Part shown: positions 1 to 7,002 of the stretch, piece by piece
How the letters are laid out: the number at the start of each line of letters is the position of its first letter
Numbering within the stretch: position 1 is the stretch's first letter
Assembly (NCBI GenBank): GCA_036272055.1
Contig: DATAZL010000039.1
Location: forward strand, 1 to 64,000
Reading direction: 5' to 3'
DNA: 64,000 nt
Source: DASZVB01 sp036272055
Lineage (GTDB): Bacteria; Myxococcota_A; Polyangia; Polyangiales; Polyangiaceae
Notes under the pieces: model-generated
Told to the model about the DNA's origin: nothing
Database searches by the model: none
The model's input: the letters and a program-made list of their open reading frames with translations, nothing else
Program-made: the position numbers and the translations under genes

Positions 1-123
1 ACGCGTAGTTATGAGACCAAGAAGGTCGTCCCGAAGGAGCAACTCGCCCGCGTCCGCATTCACCGCGCGCGCTTCCATGGCGATTGGAACTACACCGTGC
101 GAAGCGTGAAACGGGAGCGGTAA
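1..123 (+). CDS. ISAzo13-family transposase, C-terminal fragment
   Basis: Frame 1 is open from the window edge to the TAA at 121-123, about 40 residues. It ends in a segment containing KKVVPKEQLARVRIHR and FHGDWNYT. The FHG(D/E)WNYT ending, preceded by an H-R-rich stretch, is what I know as the C-terminus of ISAzo13-type (Rhodopirellula-type) DDE transposases. The start and catalytic core lie outside the window, so intactness cannot be judged. It is not part of the surrounding gene: on the other strand the same bases interrupt a reverse-transcriptase reading frame. Confidence 0.65.
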   Translation, partial: TRSYETKKVVPKEQLARVRIHRARFHGDWNYTVRSVKRER

Positions 124-140
124 TTTCGATCGGGCTCCTA
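1..140. mobile_element. Right end of an ISAzo13-family insertion sequence (partial)
   Basis: The left edge of the window holds the 3' end of an insertion sequence whose transposase stops at 121-123. Its outer boundary is placed by the reverse-transcriptase reading frame on the minus strand. That frame is recognisable down to about position 141-149 (residues NWLL) and then turns into unrelated sequence. The exact end could be anywhere in about 124-147; the inverted repeat cannot be checked because the other end lies outside the window. Confidence 0.55.
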
Positions 141-629
141 AGAGCCAGTTGGTATCGGTCAACCCGGCCGCCGTCATTGCGTTGTTCCAATTCTGTGACG
201 TCGACGCGCGAGGAGTAAGGTTTCGCTGTGCCGCATCGAGTGTGACTAGCGCGACGACGGGGTCGTCCATCGCTTCGACGGCATCAAGTTCGTACGAACC
301 CAGCGGGATGACCAGCGCGATGTGCGCCCAAAGAGCCCAAGCAACCTCGCTGCCGTGGCCCAAAGGGGCGTGCCGTACCACTATCTCAGAGAGCGCTTCC
401 GCGATCTTCGACATGCTCAACTGCCGCCCCAATGCTTGTTGCTTGATCAGCTCCGCCAGGACCTCGCGAATAATGCCCGGTTCGACCACCATGGCTTGGA
501 GGAGTAGTGCTTCAAGAAGGGACCAATTTTGTGGAAGGCACGTCCTGTGTTTGACAATTCCCATAACAAACCGAAGTACGTGCGCATCCGGTGCCTGGTG
601 TCGGCATTCGACAGCGGCATCGAATAGAT
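141..629 (-). pseudogene. Reverse transcriptase (UG/DRT-like), C-terminal piece, distal to the IS66 insertion
   Basis: Reading the minus strand from 621 downward gives an open frame of about 160 codons that continues exactly in phase from the N-terminal piece at 3042-3923. It starts DAAVECRHQAPDAHVLRF, continues through LPQNWSLLEALLLQAMVVEP and RHAPLGHGSEVAWALW, and reaches GLTDTNWLL. The helical LLLQ-x-M-x-VEPG and APLGHGSEVAWALW segments fit the C-terminal region of a bacterial family of about 500-550-aa reverse transcriptases related to abortive-infection/defence RTs. After NWLL the family normally continues, but here the reading runs into the ISAzo13-type sequence. 622-629 is one copy of the 8-bp target duplication. 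The piece has no start of its own and is presumably not expressed as a functional protein. Confidence 0.75.
622..629. repeat. Target-site duplication (left copy) of the IS66 element
   Basis: gaatagat, identical to 3042-3049. Removing 622-3041 restores a continuous reverse-transcriptase reading frame. Confidence 0.92.
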
Positions 630-652
630 GTAACCGTCGCAGAATGGACGCC
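630..652 (+). repeat. Left terminal inverted repeat of the IS66 element
   Basis: Starts GTAACCGTC and ends GGACGCC; pairs with 3019-3041 in inverted orientation with 17 of 23 matches, the mismatches lying mostly in the middle. Confidence 0.9.
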
Positions 653-666
653 TGCCGCGACGGCGG

Positions 667-999
667 TTGTCGGGTCATGCTCGCCGCGTGCCCGTCCGTC
701 ATGGTCGTGAGTTCTGGGAGCATGCTTGCCGCGAGGTTCGCCGGGGAGCGAAAGTTGCCGATGTCGCTCGGCGCGTCGGGGTGAAGCCTCAGACGTTGCA
801 CTGGTGGAACTGGAAGTTCCGTCGGGAGGCGGATGCCGCGCCAGCGGCGTTTCTGCCGGTTGTCGTCGCAACGGACGCGCCGGCTGTATCGACGCGGGTA
901 GTCGAACTCGAAGCGAACGGTGTTCGAATTCGTGTCGAGCCAGGCACAGACGTCCATTACGTGGCAGCGCTCGTGGCCGCGATCCGCACCGCATGCTGA
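667..999 (+). CDS. tnpA: IS66 TnpA-like accessory protein
   Basis: About 110 aa with an N-terminal helix-turn-helix: REFWEHACREVRRGAKVADVA is followed by RRVGVKPQTLHWWNWKFRRE. The C-terminus VELEANGVRIRVEPGTD is the small strand-rich segment typical of IS66 OrfA proteins. The frame opens at a TTG at 667; a GTG at 688 is an alternative start. It overlaps tnpB by 7 nt (ATG at 993, TGA at 997-999), the arrangement expected for translational coupling in IS66 elements. In this family tnpA and tnpB are needed with tnpC for transposition, although their biochemical roles are poorly defined. Confidence 0.85.
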   Translation: MSGHARRVPVRHGREFWEHACREVRRGAKVADVARRVGVKPQTLHWWNWKFRREADAAPAAFLPVVVATDAPAVSTRVVELEANGVRIRVEPGTDVHYVAALVAAIRTAC

Positions 1000-1361
1000 C
1001 GGTCTCGTCGGGAGCGAGCGTCTACCTCGCGGTCGAGACGGTGGACTTGCGGCGAGGCCATGACGGTCTGTGTGCTCTCGTACGAGGCGCTCTCGGACTC
1101 GACCCGTACGGTGGTCACTTCTTCGTCTTCGTCGGAAAGCGTGGTGACAGGATCAAGATCCTGTTTTGGGACCGAGGTGGCTTCGTCGTGTACTACAAGC
1201 GTCTCGCTCGTGGTCGCTTCCAGCTACCTCGACTGACTGCAGGTGCCGATCGCGTGGTGCTCGACGGAACGCAGCTCGCGATGCTCCTCGGGGGCTTTGA
1301 TCCGGTGAAGACGCGCCGAACGGAAGCGTGGAGCCCGCCAGAGCGACGCGGCGCGGCCTGA
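993..1361 (+). CDS. tnpB: IS66 Orf2-type protein TnpB
   Basis: About 122 aa starting MLTVSSGASVYLAVETVDLR. It contains the family signature GGHFFVFVGKRGDRIKIL followed by FWDRGGFVVYYKRL, which is characteristic of IS66 Orf2. The start ATG at 993 overlaps the tnpA stop. It ends 72 bp before the tnpC frame. In IS66 elements this protein accompanies the transposase; no catalytic motif is seen. Confidence 0.93.
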   Translation: MLTVSSGASVYLAVETVDLRRGHDGLCALVRGALGLDPYGGHFFVFVGKRGDRIKILFWDRGGFVVYYKRLARGRFQLPRLTAGADRVVLDGTQLAMLLGGFDPVKTRRTEAWSPPERRGAA

Positions 1362-1433
1362 GAAACAAAACGATTTCGATCTCTTGCGCGACGGGGATCG
1401 ACACGTCGTCCGAGATCTGATCAAACGTGGGCA

Positions 1434-2936
1434 TTGGTCCCTCCGTCCGACGACGAGCATGACTGCGGCTGGAAGGCGTACTCCGTCGCCCAGGGCGCCA
1501 AGCTCGACGAGCAGACTGCGAAGCTGAACGAGCTGAGCGAGAAGCTCACAGCGGTGACGGCAAAGCTCGAGGAACTCTCGAAGCGGAGCAAAGGCCACAA
1601 GAGCGAACGTCGTCGCCGGCCGAAGATGCCGCCGCCGTTGCCGCCGAAGAGCGATCCTGCGGCAACGGAGAAAAAGAGACGCGAGACGGCCGAGCTCAGG
1701 AACACGAAGCTCGAAACCGAGATCATCGCGGTGCCGGTGCCTCCGAACGCTTGCCGTTGCCCGACCTGCGGCGGCGACGAAAAGATTCGCAACGTGGGCT
1801 TCGGCAAGCCGTCGACGGTCTTCGAGTACATCCCGGGATATTTTCGACGGCGCATCTTCCAGGGACAGACGCTGGCGTGTCGCTGCGGGTACATCGTCAC
1901 GGCGCCTGCGCCGGAGCGAGTCGCCGAGAAGACGCGTTACGCCGCGAGCTTCATCGCGCATCTAATCGTCGCGAAGTGCTCGAGCTCGATGCCACAGTAC
2001 CGACTCGAGAAGGAGTATCGAAACATAGGCATCCCTATGTCGCGGAGCACGATGTGCAGCCTCTTCCACCGCGGCGCTGATGAGCTGAAACCCATCTACG
2101 GTGCAGCCCTCGCCCTCGTACCAGAAGCTCCCGACGTGCACGCGGACGAGACCAGCATCCGACAGATCGACATCAAGAAGAAGGCGTTTATCTGGGACTT
2201 CGTGACGCGGGATCTCATCGTCTACTGCTACGCCACGAGTCGGAGCGGCGACACACCGAAACGAGTGCTCGGAGATTCCCAGGGGCGACTCGTCGTCGAT
2301 CAACACACCGGGTACAACGCGATCACGAAGCCGGGGAAGCGAACTCGGGCAGGATGCCTCGCGCACGCTCGGCGCAAGATCTTCGAGAACAACGAGCATC
2401 CGGAAGCGAAGGAAGCGCTCGACCTCATCGGTGAGATCTACGTCGTCGAACGCGAGGCGAAGGAAGCCGGCGTCGTGGGCACCGACGCGCATCTCGCGCT
2501 GCGCAAAGCACGCTCGCGTCCGCTCTTCGCGAAGCTGCTTCGCTGGGGACGTCGCTATCGTCGCAGTTTCGATCCCAGCTCGGGCATGGCGAAGGCGATC
2601 CGCTATCTCCTCCGTCACCACGAAGCACTTGGCTGTTTCCTGCGTCACGCGACCATCCCACCCGACAACAACCCAGCCGAAGCTGGGCTTCGTCGCATTG
2701 CCGTCGGCCGCTCGAACTACCTCTTCGTCGGTCACGAGGAATCCGGCAAGGACCACGCCGTCCTCTACACGCTCGTCGCATCCTGCGAGAAGAACGGCGT
2801 GAACCCTGTGGCGTACCTCACCGACGTGCTCACGCGCGTGCAGACGCACCCGGCCAGCAAGATCCAAGAATTGCTGCCACACCGCTGGAAACCGCCTGAT
2901 CCTGCGTCGCTCGAACCGCGCGCTGCCCCAGGCTAA
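1434..2936 (+). CDS. tnpC: IS66-family transposase TnpC
   Basis: About 500 aa. The N-terminus has a coiled coil (residues ~20-50, heptad-like KLDEQTAKLNELSEKL) and a basic linker. A zinc-binding segment with CRCPTCGG and a later CRCGY follows. The central RNase-H-like domain shows DVHADET, VVDQHTGYN and PDNNPAEAGLRR, the expected D, D and E positions of the DDE triad. Length and order fit intact IS66 transposases. The frame opens at TTG 1434. A different frame just upstream reads LLRDGDRHVVRDLIKRGHW, so the true N-terminus may involve an upstream start or a small frame change. Otherwise the gene looks intact. Confidence 0.92.
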   Translation: MVPPSDDEHDCGWKAYSVAQGAKLDEQTAKLNELSEKLTAVTAKLEELSKRSKGHKSERRRRPKMPPPLPPKSDPAATEKKRRETAELRNTKLETEIIAVPVPPNACRCPTCGGDEKIRNVGFGKPSTVFEYIPGYFRRRIFQGQTLACRCGYIVTAPAPERVAEKTRYAASFIAHLIVAKCSSSMPQYRLEKEYRNIGIPMSRSTMCSLFHRGADELKPIYGAALALVPEAPDVHADETSIRQIDIKKKAFIWDFVTRDLIVYCYATSRSGDTPKRVLGDSQGRLVVDQHTGYNAITKPGKRTRAGCLAHARRKIFENNEHPEAKEALDLIGEIYVVEREAKEAGVVGTDAHLALRKARSRPLFAKLLRWGRRYRRSFDPSSGMAKAIRYLLRHHEALGCFLRHATIPPDNNPAEAGLRRIAVGRSNYLFVGHEESGKDHAVLYTLVASCEKNGVNPVAYLTDVLTRVQTHPASKIQELLPHRWKPPDPASLEPRAAPG

Positions 2937-2970
2937 ACGATCTACGCGCCCGATCTTGCTGGACGTCCTG

Positions 2971-2996
2971 CGCATCGTGCGGTGCCGCACGATGCG
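2971..2996. terminator. Perfect 12-bp hairpin near the right end of the IS66 element
   Basis: cgcatcgtgcgg / ccgcacgatgcg form a perfect stem around a 2-nt centre, 34 nt after the tnpC stop. There is no following T-run, so it may be a structural or transcription-blocking element and not a classic terminator. Confidence 0.45.
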
Positions 2997-3018
2997 ACGT
3001 CACGCGACGTTTTCCAAG

Positions 3019-3041
3019 GGCGTCCGAATGGAGACGGTTAC
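3019..3041 (-). repeat. Right terminal inverted repeat of the IS66 element
   Basis: Inverted partner of 630-652; read on the minus strand it starts GTAACCGTC and ends GGACGCC. Confidence 0.9.
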
Positions 3042-3049
3042 GAATAGAT
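3042..3049. repeat. Target-site duplication (right copy) of the IS66 element
   Basis: gaatagat, identical to 622-629. Confidence 0.92.
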
Positions 3050-3923
3050 CGATGAGATCAAAGCGCTGTCCACTTTCGGCGCGCCGGACACGAACCCTTC
3101 GCAACAGGCGAGTCCATGGAAGGTCCAGTTGTCCCGGCAACTCGAAAATGGCAGTTTTCGATGGGTTTAGTGCCAACTCGTACTCGGCGAGGGCCTCCTG
3201 CAGTACGGACAGCGCGCTCTCAGCATCGGCACGATTTGAAAAGCAAAGTTCGTACTCGTCTACGAAACGAACGCCGCGACAGTTGATTTGCGTTGAGACG
3301 AGTTCGTCAATCCGTCCGAGGACGAGTTCGGCAGCAACCAACGACGTGTCGGGCCCGACCGGAATCCCTATAGACTGACTATCCTGAAGATCGCGGTGGC
3401 GGTCGTCGAGTGCGCGACCCCATAATGCCTGCCGAAGCCGTACCGGCTGCGCGCGATTCGCCTTCACTACGCCTTTCGTGTGAACCGCCCATTCAAGCGC
3501 GTGCGTATAGAGCGAATAGTAGAAGCGCGAAATATCTGCGCGAAGTGCAAAACGTTTTCCTGTGCGATTTTGCGCGCGCGCGAGGACGAGCACGCGTTGC
3601 GTATGTTGAGGCTCAACTGCCCGACGTGCGCTCGGTGCGGGACGACTCAGCGACCACGGAGACAGAGCGAGGATCGGCTGCAAAAGTGGCCACCTTGCTT
3701 CGACTTCTTCGGCAAGATGGACGAATGGAAGTGGATTCGGTATCGAAAGCGGCCGCCGCAGGTTTCCCCAACGGAAGAGGTTGTGCGTCACGGGGTTAGA
3801 GGGCCGGGCAGGGCCCGGTGACCAACCGGTGGCGACGAGAGCCCCGAAGGTAGAGGATGAGAAGGGAGGCGGCAATTCTTGAGGAAGGAAGCCGCGTCCG
3901 CACAAGTCTGCTGCAGTGGTCAT
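3042..3923 (-). pseudogene. Reverse transcriptase (UG/DRT-like), N-terminal piece with the polymerase core
   Basis: ATG at 3923 opens a frame whose first 294 codons belong to the original gene; the IS66 element then cuts it inside DLIDLF. The N-terminus has GFLPQELPPPF and THNLFRWGNLRRPLSIPNP. Motif A is RADISRFYYSLYTHALEW (Asp130). The GIPVGPDTS segment is present. Motif C reads RFVDEYEL (Asp222-Glu223) where the family normally has YIDDYEL, so the second catalytic Asp is Glu. The conserved LALNPSKTAIFELP follows. This is a bacterial reverse transcriptase of the abortive-infection/UG defence type; I cannot assign the subgroup. In place, transcription now reads into the IS66 end and stops after 307 codons (FVTVSIRTPLENVA). 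The small membrane gene 3949-4203 lies 25 nt upstream. Confidence 0.82.
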
Positions 3924-3948
3924 GGTGCTGTCGTCTTGTACAGCTCAG

Positions 3949-4203
3949 TCATCGCCGTATCTGGAGCGGCCCCTGTCCCGACAAGAAGCCTAGGCCGCTT
4001 CCGGTCAATGGCAGCGCGGCTTGCGCCACTTCGGGTTTCTGCCAAAGCGCGAGGGTGTAGATGGCGCAGAGGAGGATGAGCACCGCGCCCCCGAGTATTG
4101 TGCGAGCGAGGCTGTCTCGCGCGCGACCGCTCTCCTTTATCGCAGTTGGAGACAGTTGCTTTGGCGCGGTGTGGCCGCCAGGAACATGGACGCCCGGACT
4201 CAT
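3949..4203 (-). CDS. Small single-pass membrane protein, upstream of the RT gene
   Basis: 84 aa. A polar N-terminus (MSPGVHVPGGHTAPKQLSP) is followed by one clear hydrophobic segment, TILGGAVLILLCAIYTLALW (residues ~44-63), and a short tail. The ATG overlaps the stop of the upstream frame as ATGA (4200-4203), the usual sign of translational coupling. The stop is 25 nt before the reverse-transcriptase ATG. I do not recognise a family. The overlap and shared strand are the main evidence that it is real. A membrane partner for the neighbouring cytosolic product is conceivable but not shown. Confidence 0.55.
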   Translation of the reverse strand: MSPGVHVPGGHTAPKQLSPTAIKESGRARDSLARTILGGAVLILLCAIYTLALWQKPEVAQAALPLTGSGLGFLSGQGPLQIRR

Positions 4204-4690
4204 TGGCCGTCCTGGGGCGCGTACAGGAAGAAGTGCACCAGGTTGCCCGCGCCGAGAAAATACTGAGCAACTTGAAAAAAAGCGCCGTGCCCGAAGCGTC
4301 GCCAACTTGGGTCGGTTCCGTCATCATCAGACCCAGCGGACTTCGCCAGTTGGCGAAGCTAAGTTTTATCTTGCCTTCTTCGAACCGCCACGAGACCGCC
4401 TGAATGCGTTCGGGAAGAAAGATGAGTTCGAATCGAACGAAATCAGTTCCGACCGTAGTCGCGAACTGAACCACTTGATTGTCTGCAGCAAGGAAGGTGG
4501 TCGAGAAGATGAGCCGCTTGTCAGCTACCTGAACCCCTGAACGGACACGATATCGTCGCGGGTACCTCTCCGTCCATCTTGTCGATCGAGCCACCACTTT
4601 GGCCGGCGGAAGTATGATGATCACTCGATCCGCGCCGGCGAATTCCCTTCCCGTCGCGCAGTATCCGCGCGCGAGGCGACCTCTCTTCAT
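4200..4690 (-). pseudogene. Frameshifted hypothetical protein, beta-rich, coupled to the small membrane gene
   Basis: Minus-strand coding sequence spread over two frames. The first part reads VADKRLIFSTTFLAADNQVV, then TDFVRFELIFLPERIQAV and WRSPLGLMMTEPTQVGDASG. At the run of seven T (minus strand; A at about 4275-4281) one extra base would continue it as QVAQYFLGAGNLVHFFLYAP and stop at 4200-4202. That stop overlaps the ATG of the next gene. ATG 4690 is the furthest plausible start; the N-terminal ~40 residues are doubtful. The alternating hydrophobic pattern suggests a beta-sandwich. I vaguely recall uncharacterised DUF proteins of this style but cannot name one securely. Either a decayed gene, a homopolymer sequencing error or slippage. 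Confidence 0.5.
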
Positions 4691-4791
4691 CAAGCTGCCG
4701 CTTCCCAGTCGAGCGCCAGCGTGAGCCCCGCCACCGTGGCCCCGTGTCTCGCCGTTCATTTTTCGGGCTCTCCACCCACGGCGTTCGTGTC

Positions 4792-5496
4792 TCATGCCGG
4801 CGCTTCGTTCAGCGCGATCAGTCCGTGGAGCTTCCATCCTGCGCGCAGGAGCCAGGTCTTCGCCGGCACCACCGGCGCGTCTTTTGGTGGGCGCCTGACG
4901 CGCACAGTGAAGCCGTCGAAGTACGGTGCCGTCGACAACTCGTCGAGCTTCACCCGATGCGGCGATCCGTGCACGCGCTGGGCGTGATGTCGATGATTTT
5001 GCAGGACATAGACGAGCACGTTGCGAACCTCGAGTGGCGTCGCAAGTGCGCGCGAGTGGTATCGATCGGCAAAGACCGGACCATGCCGCCGCAGGCGCTT
5101 GTTCAAGCGATGGGCCATGCGGGCGCCCAACCACTGCATCGCGCGCGAGAGCGCGCGTCTGCTATCGGTCTCAAGGATGATATGGATGTGATTCGACTGT
5201 ATGGAAATCTGCACGAGTCGCGTCCCAAGCCGATCTTTCGCCGCGCGCAACACATCGAACACGAGCGTAGCGAGTGCTCTATGGCGGATATTCGGCAAGC
5301 CAGCGCATAGCTTCATCGTGACGTGTACCGGGTGCCGAGCTTTCAGCGCCGGGCGAGGCCCATGCGACACACCGGCCTTCCCCCCGTTCTTCGGCTTTCG
5401 CCCCGCACCCGCACGCCGACCGCCGTGAGTACGGAATGCAAATCCGAGCTGCGCTGCACGTAACCGCCGCTTCCGCCCCACGTTCCCACCCGCCAC
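4792..5496 (-). CDS. REP-associated tyrosine transposase (RAYT, Y1/TnpA_REP family)
   Basis: 234 aa from a GTG start. The HUH-superfamily features are visible: ARHPVHVTMKLCAGLPNIR at the N-terminal strand, the HUH motif in SIQSNHIHIILE, and a downstream helix FADRYHSRALATPLEVRNVL with the YVLQNHRHH region typical of RAYTs. A basic AGAGRKPKNGGK segment precedes the domain. RAYTs are single-copy relatives of IS200/IS605 transposases thought to move short REP palindromes; they nick single-stranded DNA through a tyrosine. No flanking REP array or terminal repeats were found by eye. It sits on the same strand as the broken RT operon but about 100 bp upstream of it, and probably forms its own unit. 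Confidence 0.88.
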   Translation of the reverse strand: MAGGNVGRKRRLRAAQLGFAFRTHGGRRAGAGRKPKNGGKAGVSHGPRPALKARHPVHVTMKLCAGLPNIRHRALATLVFDVLRAAKDRLGTRLVQISIQSNHIHIILETDSRRALSRAMQWLGARMAHRLNKRLRRHGPVFADRYHSRALATPLEVRNVLVYVLQNHRHHAQRVHGSPHRVKLDELSTAPYFDGFTVRVRRPPKDAPVVPAKTWLLRAGWKLHGLIALNEAPA

Positions 5497-5962
5497 TCAT
5501 CGAGTGTACCCAATGAGTGCGAAAAGACAACCTCGAACGAGCGCATTTGACGGCGAATGTGTGCGAGCGACTCGCGTTCGTTACTTGATTGGGCAGAGCC
5601 ATTCACGGCGCGGATGTTGCGGCCGCAAACCGGAGCTTCGACGCACGCTGCGCTCGCGTCGATTCAAGAGTTCTCGACGGCGCGCGCGTTCCAGCGAGAA
5701 CCTGCGGTTGTGGCTGGCGTCGCGGGCGTTGCGGATGAGTGTTGACGAAACGCCACGCACGCGGACTCGCCCCGCATCACGGTCGACGCACTGCGCGATC
5801 CCTCTGGCCCGCCACGAATCCGTGGGAGGAGCCGAGCGCCAGCTTCGGGCGCCACTTCGAAGCGAAGAACGTGGCGCCGCGCATCGTGCTGGCCGGCGGA
5901 AGACGAGCACGGCGGCGTCGACGACGCCTGCGCCGCGGAGGCGCGCAGCGAGCGAAAGAGCG
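5497..5962. other. Gene-free stretch between the accessory island and the methyltransferase
   Basis: Several frames are open here on both strands, but the translations are Arg/Ala/Ser-rich, of the kind any GC-rich DNA gives, with no recognisable motif and no plausible ribosome-binding site. I see no gene, tRNA or strong hairpin. It may be decayed sequence at the edge of the island. Confidence 0.5.
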
Positions 5963-6772
5963 CTAGACCTTGCGCGCGGTCGCTGTCCCGATGACGAGGG
6001 AGAGCTCGAAGTCTCTTCCGGACCAGTACTTGCCGATCGCGTCGTTGACGTAGGCGAGGGGCTCGGCGAAATCGGTGGGGCCCATGTACGCTTCCTGCTC
6101 GGGGAGCACCATCAGCCGCGTCGCGGGATCCTCGGTGAATGCGCGGCCGCCTTGAAACGACAAGCTCACTTGCCGGACGTCGACGTCGACGTCGTCGAAG
6201 CCACGGCTCTCGAGCTCCTCGGCGAGTGACTCGATGGTCGGGCGGTTCGTCGCCGCCATCTCGACGGCGCGTCCGAGCTCTTCCTGGTCGTTCTTGAGCG
6301 CGTACTCACGCAGGAGATCGGAGAGCTCCTGGAACGAGCCGCGGAGCGGGAGCGAGACGAGCGCCTGACCCTCCGAGTAGAGGAGCCGGTTCATCTCCTC
6401 GAAGAGCCCGGTGCGCACCGTCGCGGAGGGGTGAAGGCAGAACGCGTGCGAGAACGTCCCCGACTCGAGCTCGGTCGCCGAGATGGGCGCGATGCGATAC
6501 TCGAGCCGCGCTCGCTTCAGGGTCGCGGCCTTGTTGCGCGCGAGGTGAATGGCCGGCTCCGACGCATCGACGCCGACCACCGAACAGCCCTCGCCGAGCG
6601 CCAGGAGCTCGCGATCGGGAAAGCCCGTCCTGCAGCCGAGGTGTGCGATGCGCGCCTCCTCGCCGACGAGCATCACCGACAGCGCCGAGTCCGCGAACAC
6701 CTTCAGGTATCGCGGGACGACGAAGGTCTCGAGGATCGCGACCTCGGCTGGGCTCAGGGGCTGTTCGGACAT
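5963..6772 (-). CDS. SAM-dependent methyltransferase, class I
   Basis: 269 aa starting MSEQPLSPAEVAILETFVVP. Residues ~40-75 carry the Rossmann SAM-binding motifs: ARIAHLGCRTGFPDRELLAL (motif I, GxxxGxP variant) and CSVVGVDASEPAIHLARNKA (motif II, acidic residue binding the ribose). FSHAFCLHPSATVRTGLFEE follows as motif IV/post-motif region. The C-terminal ~100 residues are acidic and helical and may form the substrate cap. The substrate is unknown. It is transcribed away from the M23-like gene, with a repeat-rich 230-bp gap in between. Confidence 0.82.
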   Translation of the reverse strand: MSEQPLSPAEVAILETFVVPRYLKVFADSALSVMLVGEEARIAHLGCRTGFPDRELLALGEGCSVVGVDASEPAIHLARNKAATLKRARLEYRIAPISATELESGTFSHAFCLHPSATVRTGLFEEMNRLLYSEGQALVSLPLRGSFQELSDLLREYALKNDQEELGRAVEMAATNRPTIESLAEELESRGFDDVDVDVRQVSLSFQGGRAFTEDPATRLMVLPEQEAYMGPTDFAEPLAYVNDAIGKYWSGRDFELSLVIGTATARKV

Positions 6773-6810
6773 CGGCGCGGAAGGATAAAAGTATCAGATC
6801 GATGTTAGAA

Positions 6811-6938
6811 GGGGGGCCTTGGCCCCCCGCAGCTTCGCGGGCTCGCTTATAAATAGGGGGGCCTTGGCCCCCCGCAGCTTCGCCTACGGCGAACTGCTCC
6901 CCCCGCCGCTTCGCGGGCTCGCTGCGCTCGCGCTCGGG
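6811..6938. repeat. Dispersed multi-hairpin repeat, locus 1 (a short and a long copy in tandem)
   Basis: Two copies of a GC-rich element. 6811-6848 is short: ggggggccttggcccccc followed by gcagcttcgcgggctcgct. 6855-6938 is longer: the same palindrome, then an imperfect palindrome around cttcgcctacggcgaa, then ccccccgccgcttcgcgggctcgct. Closely related sequence occurs at 35432-35560 and 42191-42360. The first block is a perfect hairpin (GGGGGGCC/GGCCCCCC). Open frames through it (for example AKLRGAKAPL-type or EAAGGQGPP-type) are by-products, not genes. Confidence 0.85.
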
Positions 6939-7002
6939 CAGCACATCGAGGTCGCTTTGGGGACTAGGGAATCGTCGATGCGGAAATACGGAGCGGACGG
7001 TC

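Larger units (their letters stand above)
630..3041 (+). mobile_element. Complete IS66-family insertion sequence inside the reverse-transcriptase gene
   Basis: The element is 2412 bp. Its ends are imperfect inverted repeats of 23 bp (630-652 and 3019-3041) beginning GTAACCGTC and ending GGACGCC inwards, 17 of 23 positions matching. An 8-bp direct repeat, gaatagat, flanks it at 622-629 and 3042-3049. GTAA-type ends and 8-bp duplications are hallmarks of IS66. It carries the usual three genes, tnpA (667), tnpB (993) and tnpC (1434), all on the plus strand. The clean target duplication and open reading frames suggest a fairly recent insertion. The element is transcribed opposite to the gene it interrupts. 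Confidence 0.93.

Noticed and set aside
149..784. A 211-codon open frame on the plus strand
   Set aside because: It is the antisense shadow of the reverse-transcriptase C-terminal piece and crosses the IS66 left end; its composition is Ser/Arg/Ala-rich without motifs.
2956..3378. A 140-codon plus-strand open frame spanning the IS66 right end
   Set aside because: It crosses the element boundary and is antisense to the reverse transcriptase.
3920..5134. A 404-codon minus-strand open frame
   Set aside because: Its first half is an off-frame reading of the RAYT gene. Only the part around 4270-4560 is protein-like, and that was reported as the frameshifted hypothetical.
5504..6229. A 241-codon plus-strand open frame
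   Set aside because: Low-complexity Arg/Ala/Ser translation, antisense to the methyltransferase at its 3' end, no ribosome-binding site or motif.
6811..6938. CRISPR array
   Set aside because: The repeats are few, differ in length, have no regular spacers and no cas genes are present.
6800..6940. Short open frames through the repeat (AKLRGAKAPL or EAAGGQGPP peptides)
   Set aside because: The same peptides appear wherever the dispersed repeat occurs; they follow from the palindromic DNA, not from a gene.
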